Assembly: GCF_900105075.1 (NCBI RefSeq)
Contig: NZ_FNSK01000001.1
Span: 248,001 to 312,000, forward strand
Source of the DNA: Rhodobacter sp. 24-YEA-8
GTDB lineage: Bacteria > Pseudomonadota > Alphaproteobacteria > Rhodobacterales > Rhodobacteraceae
Direction of reading: 5' to 3'
DNA length: 64,000 nucleotides
The first letter of the stretch is position 1. Each line of letters starts with the position of its first letter. Shown in pieces: positions 25,942 to 35,409 of this stretch. The notes beneath the pieces were generated by a model. That model was not told where the DNA came from, did no database searches, and worked only from the letters and a program-made list of their open reading frames with translations. The translations under genes were made by a program, and so were the position numbers.

Positions 25942-26475
25942 TCAGGTCAGGCTGGCAAAGGGCGGCAGGGCGGCGTCAGCCTCCGAGATCACCGCAGGGC
26001 GCGCAGGCCAGCTGATGGCGAGATCGGGGTCATTCCAGGCGATACCGCGCCCATGACCGGGGATATAGGCGGGCGCCATCATATATTGAACCACCGCGCC
26101 GGGCGTCAGGCTGAGAAACCCATGCGCAAAGCCTTTGGGGATATAGATGCCGTTCATCCGCCCGGCATCCAGCTCCACCGCATGCCATTTGCCGCGCGTC
26201 GGGCCGTGGCGAAGATCGACGGCGACATCCCATACGCGACCCGCAACACAGCGGACCAGCTTTTCCTCGGCAAACTCACCGGCCTGATAGTGCAGGCCCC
26301 GCAAGGTATGGACCGCCGTATTGGTCGAAAGATTGACCTGCACCGGCTGAAAATCCACCCCGGCCGCCAGAAAGCTGTCACGGCAGTAGACCCGCGCGAA
26401 CTGCCCGCGCGTATCCTGATGCGGATCAGCCTCGACCTGGATCAGGCCGGGAAGCGGTGTCGGGACCAGTCTCAT
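25942..26475 (-). CDS. RmlC-like nucleotide-sugar 3,5-epimerase
   Basis: A cupin-fold sugar epimerase of the dTDP-4-dehydrorhamnose 3,5-epimerase (RmlC) family, 177 aa. The catalytic residues can be placed: His62 in LRGLHYQ, Lys72 in EEKLVRC and Tyr131 in VVQYMMAP, with the GFAHGFLSL strand following YIPKG. Because it overlaps a C-methyltransferase (ATGA, 4 bp) and follows CDP-glucose genes, its substrate is more likely a CDP-4-keto-6-deoxy-C-methyl sugar than dTDP-4-keto-6-deoxyglucose. It may epimerise C3, C5 or both. No rmlA, rmlB or rmlD is present in the window. Confidence 0.88.
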   Translation of the reverse strand: MRLVPTPLPGLIQVEADPHQDTRGQFARVYCRDSFLAAGVDFQPVQVNLSTNTAVHTLRGLHYQAGEFAEEKLVRCVAGRVWDVAVDLRHGPTRGKWHAVELDAGRMNGIYIPKGFAHGFLSLTPGAVVQYMMAPAYIPGHGRGIAWNDPDLAISWPARPAVISEADAALPPFASLT

Positions 26476-27704
26476 CCGATGTGAAGCGCCGGGATCGCGG
26501 TGACGAATTCGCCACCCCAGGTGCGGATCTGCGCCTGTTGGTCGCGGACCTCGGCTGCGATGTTCCAGGGCAGGATCACCAGGTAATCCGGGCGGCGTGC
26601 GGCGATTTCCTCGGGCGCGAAGACCGGGATATGGCTGCCCGGCAAAAGGGTCGCCTGTTTCTCGGGGTTTCGGTCGACAACGAAAGCGATGTCATCCGCG
26701 CCGATACCGGCCACGTTGAGGAAGGTGTTCCCCTTGGCGGCGGCGCCGTATCCTGCGACGGTTTTGCCTTCTTCGCGCGCACGCGCCACGAAGGCGCGGA
26801 AGGCGCTCGTGATCGCGGCGACCTGGCCCGCAAGATCGGCATATCCGGCAGCCTGATCCAGTTTCAGGCGCGTCTCTTCCGCCGCGACCTCTGCAAGGCC
26901 CGGCCCCGGCTGATGCGCGCCCTTATGGCCGACAAAGACCCTCAGCGAGCCGCCATGGGTTGGCAGGCGTTCGACATCGAAGACCTCCAGCCCGGCCTCG
27001 TCCATCAGGCGGCGCACAAAGGTCAGCGACAGGTAGGAATAGTGTTCGTGATAGATCGTATCGAACTGTACCTGTTCGATCAGCCGCGCCAGATGCGGAA
27101 ATTCAAAGGTCGCAACGCCTTCGGGGTTCAGCAGCACGCGGAATCCGGCAGCGAAATCGCGGATATCGGGGACATGGGCCAGCACGTTATTCGCGGCCAT
27201 CAGGTCGGCGCCATGGCCTTCGGCGCGCAGGCGCCGGGCAGTGTCTTCGCCGAAAAACGCGACAAGAGTGGGCACGCCTTTGGCTTCGGCAAGGCTTGCG
27301 GCATGGCCTGCGGGCTCGACCCCCAGAACCGGGATGCCAGCCCCCACGAAATGCTGCAGCAGATAGCCGTCATTCGACGCGATCTCGACCACTTTCGATT
27401 GCGGGCCAAGCCCGAACCGCGCCGTCATGGCGGTCGCATAGCGGCGGGCATGTTCGACCCAGCCCTGGGAAAAGGACGAGAGATAGGCATAGCCATGCGA
27501 GAAGATCGCGTCCGCAGGCACGGTCTCGGTGGTCTGGGCAAGCCAGCAGCTGTTGCAGACCATGACATGGAGCGGAAAGCGTCGCTCGGCGGCCAGGGCG
27601 CCCGCATCCCCTGCGGGCAGGTAGCTGTTTGCAAGCGGGGTCTCGCCCAGATCGACGAGCGTCTGGGTCAGGGCTGCGTTGCAAAAGCGGCAGGAACGGG
27701 TCAC
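26472..27704 (-). CDS. sugar C-methyltransferase (NovU/TylC3-like)
   Basis: This is a SAM-dependent C-methyltransferase of the family that adds a methyl branch to nucleotide keto-sugars. Three parts are visible: an N-terminal zinc-finger-like domain (Cys5, Cys8, Cys50, Cys53, with LVDLGETPLANSYL between), a SAM domain with VVEIASNDGYLLQ (about residues 105-117), and the C-terminal C-methyltransferase domain with GYGAAAKGNTFLN. The 410-aa length is standard. It overlaps rfbG upstream and the RmlC-like epimerase downstream by 4 bp each, so it should be made in step with them. The methylated carbon, C3 in characterised relatives, is inferred. Confidence 0.9.
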   Translation of the reverse strand: MTRSCRFCNAALTQTLVDLGETPLANSYLPAGDAGALAAERRFPLHVMVCNSCWLAQTTETVPADAIFSHGYAYLSSFSQGWVEHARRYATAMTARFGLGPQSKVVEIASNDGYLLQHFVGAGIPVLGVEPAGHAASLAEAKGVPTLVAFFGEDTARRLRAEGHGADLMAANNVLAHVPDIRDFAAGFRVLLNPEGVATFEFPHLARLIEQVQFDTIYHEHYSYLSLTFVRRLMDEAGLEVFDVERLPTHGGSLRVFVGHKGAHQPGPGLAEVAAEETRLKLDQAAGYADLAGQVAAITSAFRAFVARAREEGKTVAGYGAAAKGNTFLNVAGIGADDIAFVVDRNPEKQATLLPGSHIPVFAPEEIAARRPDYLVILPWNIAAEVRDQQAQIRTWGGEFVTAIPALHIG

Positions 27705-28771
27705 GGGCGGATATCCTCGTAAAGGGCAATCTGGTGGTCGGTGAGCGCAGTCATATTCTGCCCTTCCGCCCAGGCGGCATACCAGTCAGCGGTGAGGCCG
27801 ATGGTCCGGGCGGCGTCAAGGCGCGGCGTCCAGCCAAGCACCTTCTGCGCCAGCGCGGAGTTGATACCCAGGAGCGCCATTTCATGCGGGCCGGTCTGAC
27901 TGTCCTGCGCGAAAGCGGAGGGGCGGCCCATGGCCGAGAGCAGGCGGTTTGTCAGGACGCCGACCGCGACCGGCTCTGCCCCCTCGGCAGGGCCGAAATT
28001 CAGCGCATCGGGCAGGGGCGCGTCACCTGTCATCGCCTCAAGCAGGGTGAGATAGCCGTCAAGACATTCCAGCACATGCTGCCAGGGCCGGGTCGAGGCG
28101 GGATTGCGCAGCAGCGGCACCTCATCTGCGACCAGCGCACGGATGATATCGGGGATCAGCCGGTCCTCCGACCAGTCGCCGCCGCCGATCACATTGCCGC
28201 CCCGCGCGGTCATCAGCCGGGGGCCAGCCTCGGTGCAGAAAGACTGCCGCCACGAGGCCACTGCGATCTCTGTCGCGGCTTTCGAGGCCGAATAGGGGTC
28301 ATGCCCGCCCAGCCGGTCGCTTTCTTCATAGGCACGGCCGGAGCCGTCATTCTCATAGACCTTGTCCGAGGTGATCACGAGCACCGCGCGCGGGCGTGCC
28401 AGCCGGTGCAGCGCGTCAAGCAGATGCAGCGTGCCCATGACATTGGTGGCAAAGGTCGCGACCGGTTCCGCGTAAGACCGCCGCACCAGCGGCTGTGCGG
28501 CCATATGCAGCACCAGATCGGGCTGTGCCTGTGCCACGGCCGCGTCAACCGCTGCCGCGTCGCGCAGATCGACCAGATGCGAGGCCGCGAGATGACCCTC
28601 GCCCAGAAGCGTCGAGAGGTTGGGCCCGGGCTCCGGCGGCAAAGCGAGACCGGTCACGGCCGCGCCGCGCCGCGCCAGCCAGCGGCCCGCCCAGGCGCCC
28701 TTGAACCCGGTATGTCCGGTCAGGAGAACGCGCTTCCCCGCCCAGAAGTCCTTCGCGGAATCAGAGGTCAC
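27701..28771 (-). CDS. rfbG: CDP-glucose 4,6-dehydratase
   Basis: This is a short-chain dehydrogenase/reductase that converts CDP-glucose to CDP-4-keto-6-deoxyglucose with bound NAD. The family-specific nucleotide motif TGHTGFKGAW lies at residues 18-27, the active-site SDKVYEN at 135-141, and the catalytic Tyr160/Lys164 in DPYSASKAATE. The 356-aa length is normal. The gene overlaps rfbF and the C-methyltransferase by 4 bp each. The specific match to RfbG rather than dTDP-glucose dehydratase is supported by the SDKVYEN motif and the partner cytidylyltransferase. Confidence 0.95.
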   Translation of the reverse strand: MTSDSAKDFWAGKRVLLTGHTGFKGAWAGRWLARRGAAVTGLALPPEPGPNLSTLLGEGHLAASHLVDLRDAAAVDAAVAQAQPDLVLHMAAQPLVRRSYAEPVATFATNVMGTLHLLDALHRLARPRAVLVITSDKVYENDGSGRAYEESDRLGGHDPYSASKAATEIAVASWRQSFCTEAGPRLMTARGGNVIGGGDWSEDRLIPDIIRALVADEVPLLRNPASTRPWQHVLECLDGYLTLLEAMTGDAPLPDALNFGPAEGAEPVAVGVLTNRLLSAMGRPSAFAQDSQTGPHEMALLGINSALAQKVLGWTPRLDAARTIGLTADWYAAWAEGQNMTALTDHQIALYEDIRP

Positions 28772-29538
28772 GACCAGATTTTCCAGGGCGCGGCCCCACC
28801 GGCCCAGAGCTTTTCCAGATGGTTGCGGTCGCGCAGCGTATCCATCGCGTGCCAGAAGCCGGGATGGCGCCAGGCCTGCAGCTCGCCGTCGCGGGCGAGC
28901 CCCTCGAGCGGGTCGCCCTCGAACGGGGTGGGATCGCCCTCGATCCGGTCCAGAACTTCGCGCTCCAGCACGAAAAAGCCGCCATTGATGCGGCCCTCAT
29001 CCCCGGGCGGCTTTTCGATGAACCGCTCCACCTGGCCGCTTGCGGTGATCTCAAGCGCGCCATAGCGGCCCGGAGGCGTCACTGCCGCGATGGTCGCAAG
29101 CTTGCCATGGGCGCGGTGAAAGGCGATTTCCGCCGTGATGTCGATATCCGAGACCCCGTCGCCATAGGTCATGCAAAAGGTCTGGCCAAGCCAGGGCTTT
29201 GCCCGTTTCAGACGCCCCCCCGTCATCGAATTCTCGCCTGTGTCAATCAGCGTGATGCGCCAGGGTTCGGCGACAGAGCCGTGATAGGTGATCTCGCCCG
29301 TCCGCGCATCCACCGTCATATCCGAGCTGTGCATGACGTAATTGGCGAAATATTCCTTGATCATATGGCCGCGATAGCCAAGGCAGATCACGAAATCGGT
29401 GATGCCGTGATGGGCATAGATTTTCATGATATGCCACAATATCGGGCGGCTGCCGATCTCGATCATCGGCTTGGGTTTCAGATGGCTTTCTTCGGAGATC
29501 CGGGTACCAAAGCCCCCTGCCAGGATAACAGCCTGCAT
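28768..29538 (-). CDS. rfbF: glucose-1-phosphate cytidylyltransferase
   Basis: This enzyme makes CDP-glucose from CTP and glucose 1-phosphate, the entry step to CDP-deoxysugars. The nucleotidyltransferase motif LAGGFGTRISEES starts at residue 6 and is followed by KPKPMIEIGSRPILWHIM. The family-typical YGDGVSDIDI and a late GFWHAMDTLRDR are also present. The 256-aa reading from ATG 29538 (preceded by GAGGGTGG) is preferred to an ATG four codons upstream. It is first in a five-gene minus-strand unit with rfbG, the C-methyltransferase, the RmlC-like epimerase and GT25. Confidence 0.95.
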   Translation of the reverse strand: MQAVILAGGFGTRISEESHLKPKPMIEIGSRPILWHIMKIYAHHGITDFVICLGYRGHMIKEYFANYVMHSSDMTVDARTGEITYHGSVAEPWRITLIDTGENSMTGGRLKRAKPWLGQTFCMTYGDGVSDIDITAEIAFHRAHGKLATIAAVTPPGRYGALEITASGQVERFIEKPPGDEGRINGGFFVLEREVLDRIEGDPTPFEGDPLEGLARDGELQAWRHPGFWHAMDTLRDRNHLEKLWAGGAAPWKIWS

Positions 29539-29746
29539 GTCCACCCTCATATCCGTCGCCCGCTATGTACAATATCGCGGCCGCGGATGACAACCTCCGG
29601 CGCAGGCAGGGGCGATGTCGGCGGCGGTCCTCAGCTTTTCCGGGGGGAGGCCCCCGTTCATTCGATTGGTAAGCCGGTCGGCGGATATGCGATAGCGTGA
29701 ACTGGCCTGACCGGATGGGGCGGCCAGGATGGCAGGAGAGGCTCTG

Positions 29747-31132
29747 ATGGGCGCAGTACAAAGACAGGGCATGGCGGCGCTGATCACCCTGATGAGCCTC
29801 GCGCTCGCCGCGGGGCTGGCGCTCTGGCTGCCCTGGGGGATCGCCGGGACCGCCGGGTTAGGTGCGTTTTGCATCCTGATGTGGGCAAGCGGCGCGGTGC
29901 CGGAACATCTCACCGGGCTTATCTTCTTCGCGGTGGCGATCCTGAGCGGACTGGCAGTGCCCGATGTGGTGCTGGGGGGCTTTTCCTCCTCGACCTTCTG
30001 GCTGTTGTTCGGAGGGATGGTGATGGCGGCCTCGATCCGCTTTACCGGGCTCGGGCGGCGGCTGGCGCCGCTTCTGGGGCGGCTGACGGGGCAGAGCCTT
30101 GGCGGCATCGTGGCGACGATCGTTGCGGTGGGGGTGGTGCTGTCTTTCGTGCTGCCCTCATCGATGGGGCGGATTGCGCTCTTGCTGCCTGTGGTGGCGG
30201 CGCTGGCGGATCACCTCGGATATACGCAGGGGCGACCGGGACGGATGGCCATGCTGATGGCGGCCACGTTCGGGGCCTGCCTGCCGGCCTATGCGATCCT
30301 GCCCGCCAATCTGCCGAACATGATCCTTGCGGGCAGTGCCGAAAGCCTCTGGCAATATCACATCGGCTATTTCGACTATCTCTGGCTGCATTTTCCGGTG
30401 CTGGGCGCGCTGAAGGCAGCGTTGCTGGTGGTGGTGATCCTGCGCCTTTATCCCGATCAGCCGCCCGGGCGTCCGGAGCAGCATGAGGCGCCATCGGCCA
30501 TGAGCCGGGCCGAGATCGCGCTTCTGGTGGTCATCCTTGCGATGCTGGGCCTGTGGCTGACCGATGCGCTGCATCACATCTCGCCGGGCTGGATCGCGCT
30601 GGCGGGGGCGGTGATCTGTCTCTGGCCGGGCGCGGGGCTGACCGGGCCGAAATGCCTGAATGAAGAAATCGGCTACGGGACCTTGTTCTTCGTGGCGGCG
30701 ATCATGGGGCTCGGGGCGGTGATTGCGACCAGCGGGCTGGGCGAATGGATCGTCGGTCAGGCATCCCGGCTGATCGGGCTCGCGCCGGGTCAGCCGCTGC
30801 GCAGCACCCTGGCGCTTGGCGCGATCGCGACGCTGGTGGCGCTGGTGACCAATCAGCCCGGCGTGCCGCTGGTGATGACCCCCGGCGCCGGCCATCTGGC
30901 AGAAGTGACCGGCCTGCCGCTGGCCACGGTGCTGATGACCCAGGCACTTGCGTTTTCCAATGTGATGCTGCCGTTTCAGGCGCCGCCTTTGATCATGGCG
31001 GCGCAGACCGGCAATCTGCCGATGCGCGAGATGACCCGGATCTGCCTCATCCTTTTCGGGCTGACGCTTCTGGTGCTGACGCCGCTTGATCTGGTCTGGT
31101 GGTGGTGTCTCGGCATGTTTCCGCTATCGTAA
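29747..31132 (+). CDS. DASS/SLC13-like anion permease
   Basis: A 461-aa integral membrane transporter with about 11-12 hydrophobic segments, most like the divalent anion:sodium symporter family that carries dicarboxylates, sulfate or related anions. The two-fold inverted layout can be seen in the paired loops LPSSMGRIALLLPV/LPANLPNMI and TNQPGVPLVMTP. The usual SNT signature is altered in both halves, so substrate and ion cannot be named. ATG 29747 follows AGGAGAGG; an ATG six codons earlier (29729) is possible. A LysR gene starts 5 bp after its stop, so the two are almost certainly cotranscribed. Confidence 0.78.
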   Translation: MGAVQRQGMAALITLMSLALAAGLALWLPWGIAGTAGLGAFCILMWASGAVPEHLTGLIFFAVAILSGLAVPDVVLGGFSSSTFWLLFGGMVMAASIRFTGLGRRLAPLLGRLTGQSLGGIVATIVAVGVVLSFVLPSSMGRIALLLPVVAALADHLGYTQGRPGRMAMLMAATFGACLPAYAILPANLPNMILAGSAESLWQYHIGYFDYLWLHFPVLGALKAALLVVVILRLYPDQPPGRPEQHEAPSAMSRAEIALLVVILAMLGLWLTDALHHISPGWIALAGAVICLWPGAGLTGPKCLNEEIGYGTLFFVAAIMGLGAVIATSGLGEWIVGQASRLIGLAPGQPLRSTLALGAIATLVALVTNQPGVPLVMTPGAGHLAEVTGLPLATVLMTQALAFSNVMLPFQAPPLIMAAQTGNLPMREMTRICLILFGLTLLVLTPLDLVWWWCLGMFPLS

Positions 31133-31137
31133 CCACG

Positions 31138-32034
31138 ATGGATATCCATGAGCTGCGCAGTTTTATTGCCGTGGCGGCGGCGGGCAGTATCACCCGCGCC
31201 TCGGAACAGCTTTGTCTGAGCCAGCCGGCGGTCAGCGCCCATATCAAAGCACTGGAGGAGGAGCTGGGCCTCGTGCTCTTCCGGCGCAATCCGCGGGGGA
31301 TGGGGCTGACCGATGACGGCGCCCGGCTGCTGGCCCAAGCCGAAGCGATCCTGGCGGCGCATCGCGATTTCCTCGCCGGGGCACAGCGGTTGCGCGGAAG
31401 GCTCTCCGGCCCGCTGCGGATCGCGGGTGGCGGCAATTCTGATCCGGAGCCGCCCGGCCGGCTGGTCAGCACGCTTTCCTCCCGGCATCCGGAGATCGCG
31501 GTGACCCTGGTGCAGGCGAGCAGCGGCGAGGTGATTCGCGGGCTGCGGGAGGGCAGTTTTGACGCAGGGTTTTTCAACGCGCCCGCTCCGGACCGTGCCG
31601 GGGAGGATCTGAGCGATCTGACGCAGCGGGTGGTGGGACGGTTCAGCGTCTGGCTTGCGGCACCGAAAGGCATGGTGGCGGATCCGTCCGATCCCGACTG
31701 GCAGGCGCTGGCACAAAAGACCTGGATCCTGCCCGACGAGAGCCCGAGCTGTTGCGGCCAGGCCGCCGGGGCGCTGTTCCTGCGCCACCAGTTCCGTCCG
31801 CGCCAGGTGATCGGGATCGACCGCGAGGCCGCCACCCGCAGCCTGATCGCAAGCGGGGCCGGTCCGGGCTTTCTTCACGACAAGGCGGCTTTTGCCGCGC
31901 GAGACCAGGGCGAGCTGGAGCTGATCTGCCAGGCCGGACAGGGGGGTGATTTGGTTTTCGCAACCCTCGCCAGCCGGGCGGAAGAGCCGCTGATTGCCGC
32001 CACGGATACAGTCGCGGCTGATCTCTGGCCATGA
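31138..32034 (+). CDS. LysR family transcriptional regulator
   Basis: A 298-aa LysR-type regulator. The winged helix-turn-helix (residues 2-61) contains the typical FIAVAAAGSITRASEQLCLSQPAVSAHIKALEEELG stretch (in two helices), and the rest is a two-lobed effector domain. Two adjacent cysteines (PSCCGQA) near residue 204 in the effector domain could respond to redox or metal but may be incidental. It lies directly downstream of the permease on the same strand, unusual for LysR genes, which mostly diverge from their targets. A bidirectional terminator separates it from infB. Confidence 0.92.
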   Translation: MDIHELRSFIAVAAAGSITRASEQLCLSQPAVSAHIKALEEELGLVLFRRNPRGMGLTDDGARLLAQAEAILAAHRDFLAGAQRLRGRLSGPLRIAGGGNSDPEPPGRLVSTLSSRHPEIAVTLVQASSGEVIRGLREGSFDAGFFNAPAPDRAGEDLSDLTQRVVGRFSVWLAAPKGMVADPSDPDWQALAQKTWILPDESPSCCGQAAGALFLRHQFRPRQVIGIDREAATRSLIASGAGPGFLHDKAAFAARDQGELELICQAGQGGDLVFATLASRAEEPLIAATDTVAADLWP

Positions 32035-32073
32035 TCGCGCGCAGCGGCCAGGGCCCGAAACAGATCAGAAATG

Positions 32074-32104
32074 AAAAAGGCCGGGACATGATCCCGGCCT
32101 TTTT
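32074..32104. terminator. bidirectional intrinsic terminator between lysR and infB
   Basis: The arms AAAAAGGCCGGGA and TCCCGGCCTTTTT form a 13-bp perfect stem around a 5-base loop. Each strand ends in a T-run, so both converging genes can terminate here. Confidence 0.88.
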
Positions 32105-32134
32105 CCATAGTCACGACGCTTTGAGGCCGGGCGC

Positions 32135-34732
32135 TCAGAGGCTGCGCTGGATCTCTTCGCGTTCGAAGATCTCGATCACGTCGCCCTGACGGATATCCTC
32201 GTAGCGCTCAAACGCCATACCGCATTCGGTGCCGGACTGGACCTCTTTGACCTCGTCCTTATGGCGCTTCAGCGTTTTCAGCGTGCCTTCATGGATCACC
32301 ACATTGTCACGCAGCAGGCGCACGCCAGCCGAACGGCGGGCAATGCCTTCGGTGACCAGACAGCCTGCGACATTGCCGGTACCGGTGATGCGGAAGACCT
32401 CGAGGATCTTCGCATAGCCGATGAAATGCTCGCGGATCTCGGCCTTGAGCATCCCCGAAGCCGCCTGCTTCATTTCATCCAGCAGATCGTAGATGATCGA
32501 ATAATAGCGGATCTCGACGCCCTTTTGCTGTGCCGAAGCACGGGCGGTCGCGTTGGGACGCACGTTGAACGCAAGGATCGGCGCGCCCGAGGCATCGGCC
32601 AGGCCCACATCCGAATCGGTGATCGCACCGACGCCGTAATGCAGGATCCGGATCCGGACCTCGTCATTGCCAACCTTTTCCAGCGCCTGGACGATGGCTT
32701 CCGCCGAGCCCTGCACGTCGGCCTTCACGATCACCGGCAGCACGGCCACATCCTTGTCAGCCTTGGCTTTCGCCATCAGCTGTTCCAGCGTGGTCGCGGC
32801 ACCAGCAGCCGCACGTTTGTCCTTGGTCGCTTTCTCGCGGTAATCGGCGATCTCGCGGGCCTGAGCCTCGGAGGCCACAACGTCAAGCGTGTCGCCAGCC
32901 GAAGGCGTGCCATCAAGGCCAAGCACTTCGACAGGAACCGACGGGCCGGCCTCGAGCACGGTCTCGCCCTTGTCATTCACAAGCGCGCGGACCTTACCCC
33001 ATTTCTCGCCGACGACGAAGATATCGCCCTTCTTCAGCGTGCCGTTCTGCACAAGAACCGTCGCCACCGGGCCACGGCCGACATCCAGCTTGGCCTCGAC
33101 CACGGCCGCACGGGCGGCCCGGTTCGGGTTGGCTTTCAGGTCAAGCACTTCGGCCTGGATCGCGATGGCTTCCAGCAGGTCGTCAATGCCCTGGCCGGTA
33201 TGGGCCGAAACCTCGACATCCTGCACATCGCCCGACATCGCCTCGACGACGATCTCGTGCTGCAGAAGATCGGTACGCACCTTGGTCGGATTGGCCGAAG
33301 GTTTGTCGATCTTGTTGATCGCCACGATGATCGGAACGCCCGCCGCTTTCGCGTGGGAAATCGCCTCGATCGTCTGCGGCATGACCGCATCATCCGCCGC
33401 GACCACCAGCACCACGATATCCGTCACCTGGGCACCACGGGCGCGCATCGAGGTGAAGGCCGCGTGGCCGGGCGTGTCGAGGAAGGTGATCAGCTGGCCG
33501 TTCGGGGCTTTCACCTGATAGGCACCGATATGCTGCGTGATGCCGCCGGCCTCCCCGCTTGCCACGGTGGCCTTGCGGATCTTGTCCAGAAGCGAGGTCT
33601 TGCCGTGGTCGACATGGCCCATGATCGTTACAACCGGCGAGCGGGTGATCAGGTCATCGGCTTTGTCGACAACAGTGTCGATCGACTGTTCAACGTCAGC
33701 ATCCGAGACGCGGACAGCACGGTGGCCGAATTCCTCGATCACCAGTTCAGCCGTATCGGCATCAATGGACTGGTTCATCGTGACCATCATGCCCATTTTC
33801 ATCAGCGATTTGACGACATCGGCGGCACGTTCGGCCATCCGGTTCGCCAGTTCGCTGATCACAATGGTCTCAGGCAGCTGCACATCGCGGGCCTGCTTCT
33901 CGGGCTTCGAGAAGCCCATAGCCTTCTGACGTGCCTTTTCCTGCTTGCGCTTCATCGCAGCAAGGCTGCGCTGACGTCCGCCTTCTTCATTGGTCGCAGC
34001 CGAGAGTGTCAGCTTGCCGGCACGGCGGTCGCCTTCGCCGCGACGTGCGGCGCCGCGATCGGTATCGCGATTCTCACGCTCGCGCTCGGTCTTGCGCGGC
34101 GTGGTGGCCGGGCGCGGGCCGGTGGCGTCGGTTGCACCGGGGCGCGGACGGCTCTGGCCCGCGCCGCGATCTGCGGGCACGCCCGGATCGGCTTCGGCTG
34201 CGGTCTTTGCAGGTGCTTCGGGGGCTGCGGGCTGACGGCGCTGCGTGCCAAGCACATCAGCCTTGCGGGCTGCGGCCCTGGCCTTTGCCTCTTCCTCGGC
34301 CTCGCGCTTGGCGCGCTCTTCCTCTTCGGCTTTCGCCCGGAGGGCAGCCTCGCGCTGGCGATCCTCGCGCTCTTTCGCCTCGATTTCCTCGCGGCGGCGC
34401 TGGCGTTCCTCTTCGCGTTCTTTTTCCTCGGCAGCCCGTCTGGCTGCATCTTCCTGCTCGCGTGCTTTGGCACTGCGCAGAGCGTCGAGGCGGCGCTGCA
34501 TTTCGGCATCAGAGATGCCTGCGGGCCGTTTCGACGGGTCGCCCAGATGCGACGCGCCGGCCCCGCCGGCAGCCGTACCGGGCTTTGCCTGGGCAGGCAC
34601 CACAACGCGCTTGCGTTTGGTCTCTACGACCACCGCATGGGTGCGTCCGTGCGAGAAGCTTTGCTTCACCGAACCGGAACGTGGGCCACCACCGCCAAGC
34701 CCGAGGGGTTTTTTGCCGTCAGTATCGCTCAT
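32135..34732 (-). CDS. infB: translation initiation factor IF-2
   Basis: This GTPase brings initiator tRNA to the 30S subunit and promotes subunit joining. The 865-aa protein has a long charged, coiled N-terminal arm rich in Glu/Arg/Ala (residues about 80-160), a conserved IF2_N segment ([20 protein letters not shown] near 310-330), and a G domain with GHVDHGKTS near residue 370, DTPGH and NKID. Domains III and IV end in the usual [18 protein letters not shown]. It is the last gene of the rimP-nusA-ylxR-infB operon, 5 bp after the ylxR stop. Confidence 0.98.
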   Translation of the reverse strand: MSDTDGKKPLGLGGGGPRSGSVKQSFSHGRTHAVVVETKRKRVVVPAQAKPGTAAGGAGASHLGDPSKRPAGISDAEMQRRLDALRSAKAREQEDAARRAAEEKEREEERQRRREEIEAKEREDRQREAALRAKAEEEERAKREAEEEAKARAAARKADVLGTQRRQPAAPEAPAKTAAEADPGVPADRGAGQSRPRPGATDATGPRPATTPRKTERERENRDTDRGAARRGEGDRRAGKLTLSAATNEEGGRQRSLAAMKRKQEKARQKAMGFSKPEKQARDVQLPETIVISELANRMAERAADVVKSLMKMGMMVTMNQSIDADTAELVIEEFGHRAVRVSDADVEQSIDTVVDKADDLITRSPVVTIMGHVDHGKTSLLDKIRKATVASGEAGGITQHIGAYQVKAPNGQLITFLDTPGHAAFTSMRARGAQVTDIVVLVVAADDAVMPQTIEAISHAKAAGVPIIVAINKIDKPSANPTKVRTDLLQHEIVVEAMSGDVQDVEVSAHTGQGIDDLLEAIAIQAEVLDLKANPNRAARAAVVEAKLDVGRGPVATVLVQNGTLKKGDIFVVGEKWGKVRALVNDKGETVLEAGPSVPVEVLGLDGTPSAGDTLDVVASEAQAREIADYREKATKDKRAAAGAATTLEQLMAKAKADKDVAVLPVIVKADVQGSAEAIVQALEKVGNDEVRIRILHYGVGAITDSDVGLADASGAPILAFNVRPNATARASAQQKGVEIRYYSIIYDLLDEMKQAASGMLKAEIREHFIGYAKILEVFRITGTGNVAGCLVTEGIARRSAGVRLLRDNVVIHEGTLKTLKRHKDEVKEVQSGTECGMAFERYEDIRQGDVIEIFEREEIQRSL

Positions 34733-34737
34733 ACGTC

Positions 34738-35385
34738 TTACATATCCTTCCCGGCGGATATCCCGCCGACATGCTCTGCGTCCGGTTCGCCCGATGGCGC
34801 CCTGAAGCCGGAGAGCCTTGCCGCTTCCTCTACTATGCGTGGACTGAGTCCACCAGCGGCAAGCGCCGCGTGTATTGCACGTTCACGACCGAATGCCAAA
34901 CCCAATTCCCCTGCCGAAAGCCAGGAAATCAGGGTGTTTTTGCCTTCCGGGGGCCGCAATTTGCTTTTGCCGCGCTCCGAGCCGTCTTCTGCCTGGATCA
35001 GAACGCGTGCGGTTCCCTTCACCAGCCATTCTTTCACCTTCTCATATCCGGTGATCGCATCGCCGGATTTGCGGGCCAGCGAGATCAGTTCGATCACCCG
35101 TCTCGTCAGCAGATCATGGACCGTATCCGCCAGGTCTTCCGGTGCCTTCACAGGGGCGCGCGCCGCCCGGGCGAAGAGCCCCTTCTTCGCGGCTTTCGTC
35201 ACCAGATCCCGGTCGGCCGAGACCCAGATCCCCCGGCCGGGCAGGCGTTCCAGAATATCCGGAACGATTTGCCCGTCAGGTCCGACGACGAAACGGACGA
35301 GGCCGGTTTTCGACCCCGTCTCGCCGGAAGCGATACATTTGCGCTCCGGCTCGTCCCTTGATTTATCCCGGCCACCGCGCGTCAT
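34738..35385 (-). CDS. RNA-binding protein, YlxR/DUF448 fused to an L7Ae-like domain
   Basis: A 215-aa protein between nusA and infB, the standard place for YlxR. The N-terminal domain shows the family pattern [29 protein letters not shown] and [15 protein letters not shown]. The second half ([25 protein letters not shown], then [11 protein letters not shown]) resembles an L7Ae/L30e RNA-binding fold, a fusion common in alphaproteobacteria. The molecular role is not settled; the location suggests a part in transcription-translation coupling. The gene lies 24 bp after the nusA stop. Confidence 0.9.
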   Translation of the reverse strand: MTRGGRDKSRDEPERKCIASGETGSKTGLVRFVVGPDGQIVPDILERLPGRGIWVSADRDLVTKAAKKGLFARAARAPVKAPEDLADTVHDLLTRRVIELISLARKSGDAITGYEKVKEWLVKGTARVLIQAEDGSERGKSKLRPPEGKNTLISWLSAGELGLAFGRERAIHAALAAGGLSPRIVEEAARLSGFRAPSGEPDAEHVGGISAGKDM

Positions 35386-35409
35386 CGCGGAAACTCCCGA
35401 GGCCTGAGA

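Noticed and set aside
32261..35407. Very long plus-strand open frame (1048 codons) opposite infB and ylxR
   Set aside because: It is an antisense shadow of high-GC coding sequence: it covers two certain genes, is rich in Arg, His and Gly, and shows no domain or ribosome site.
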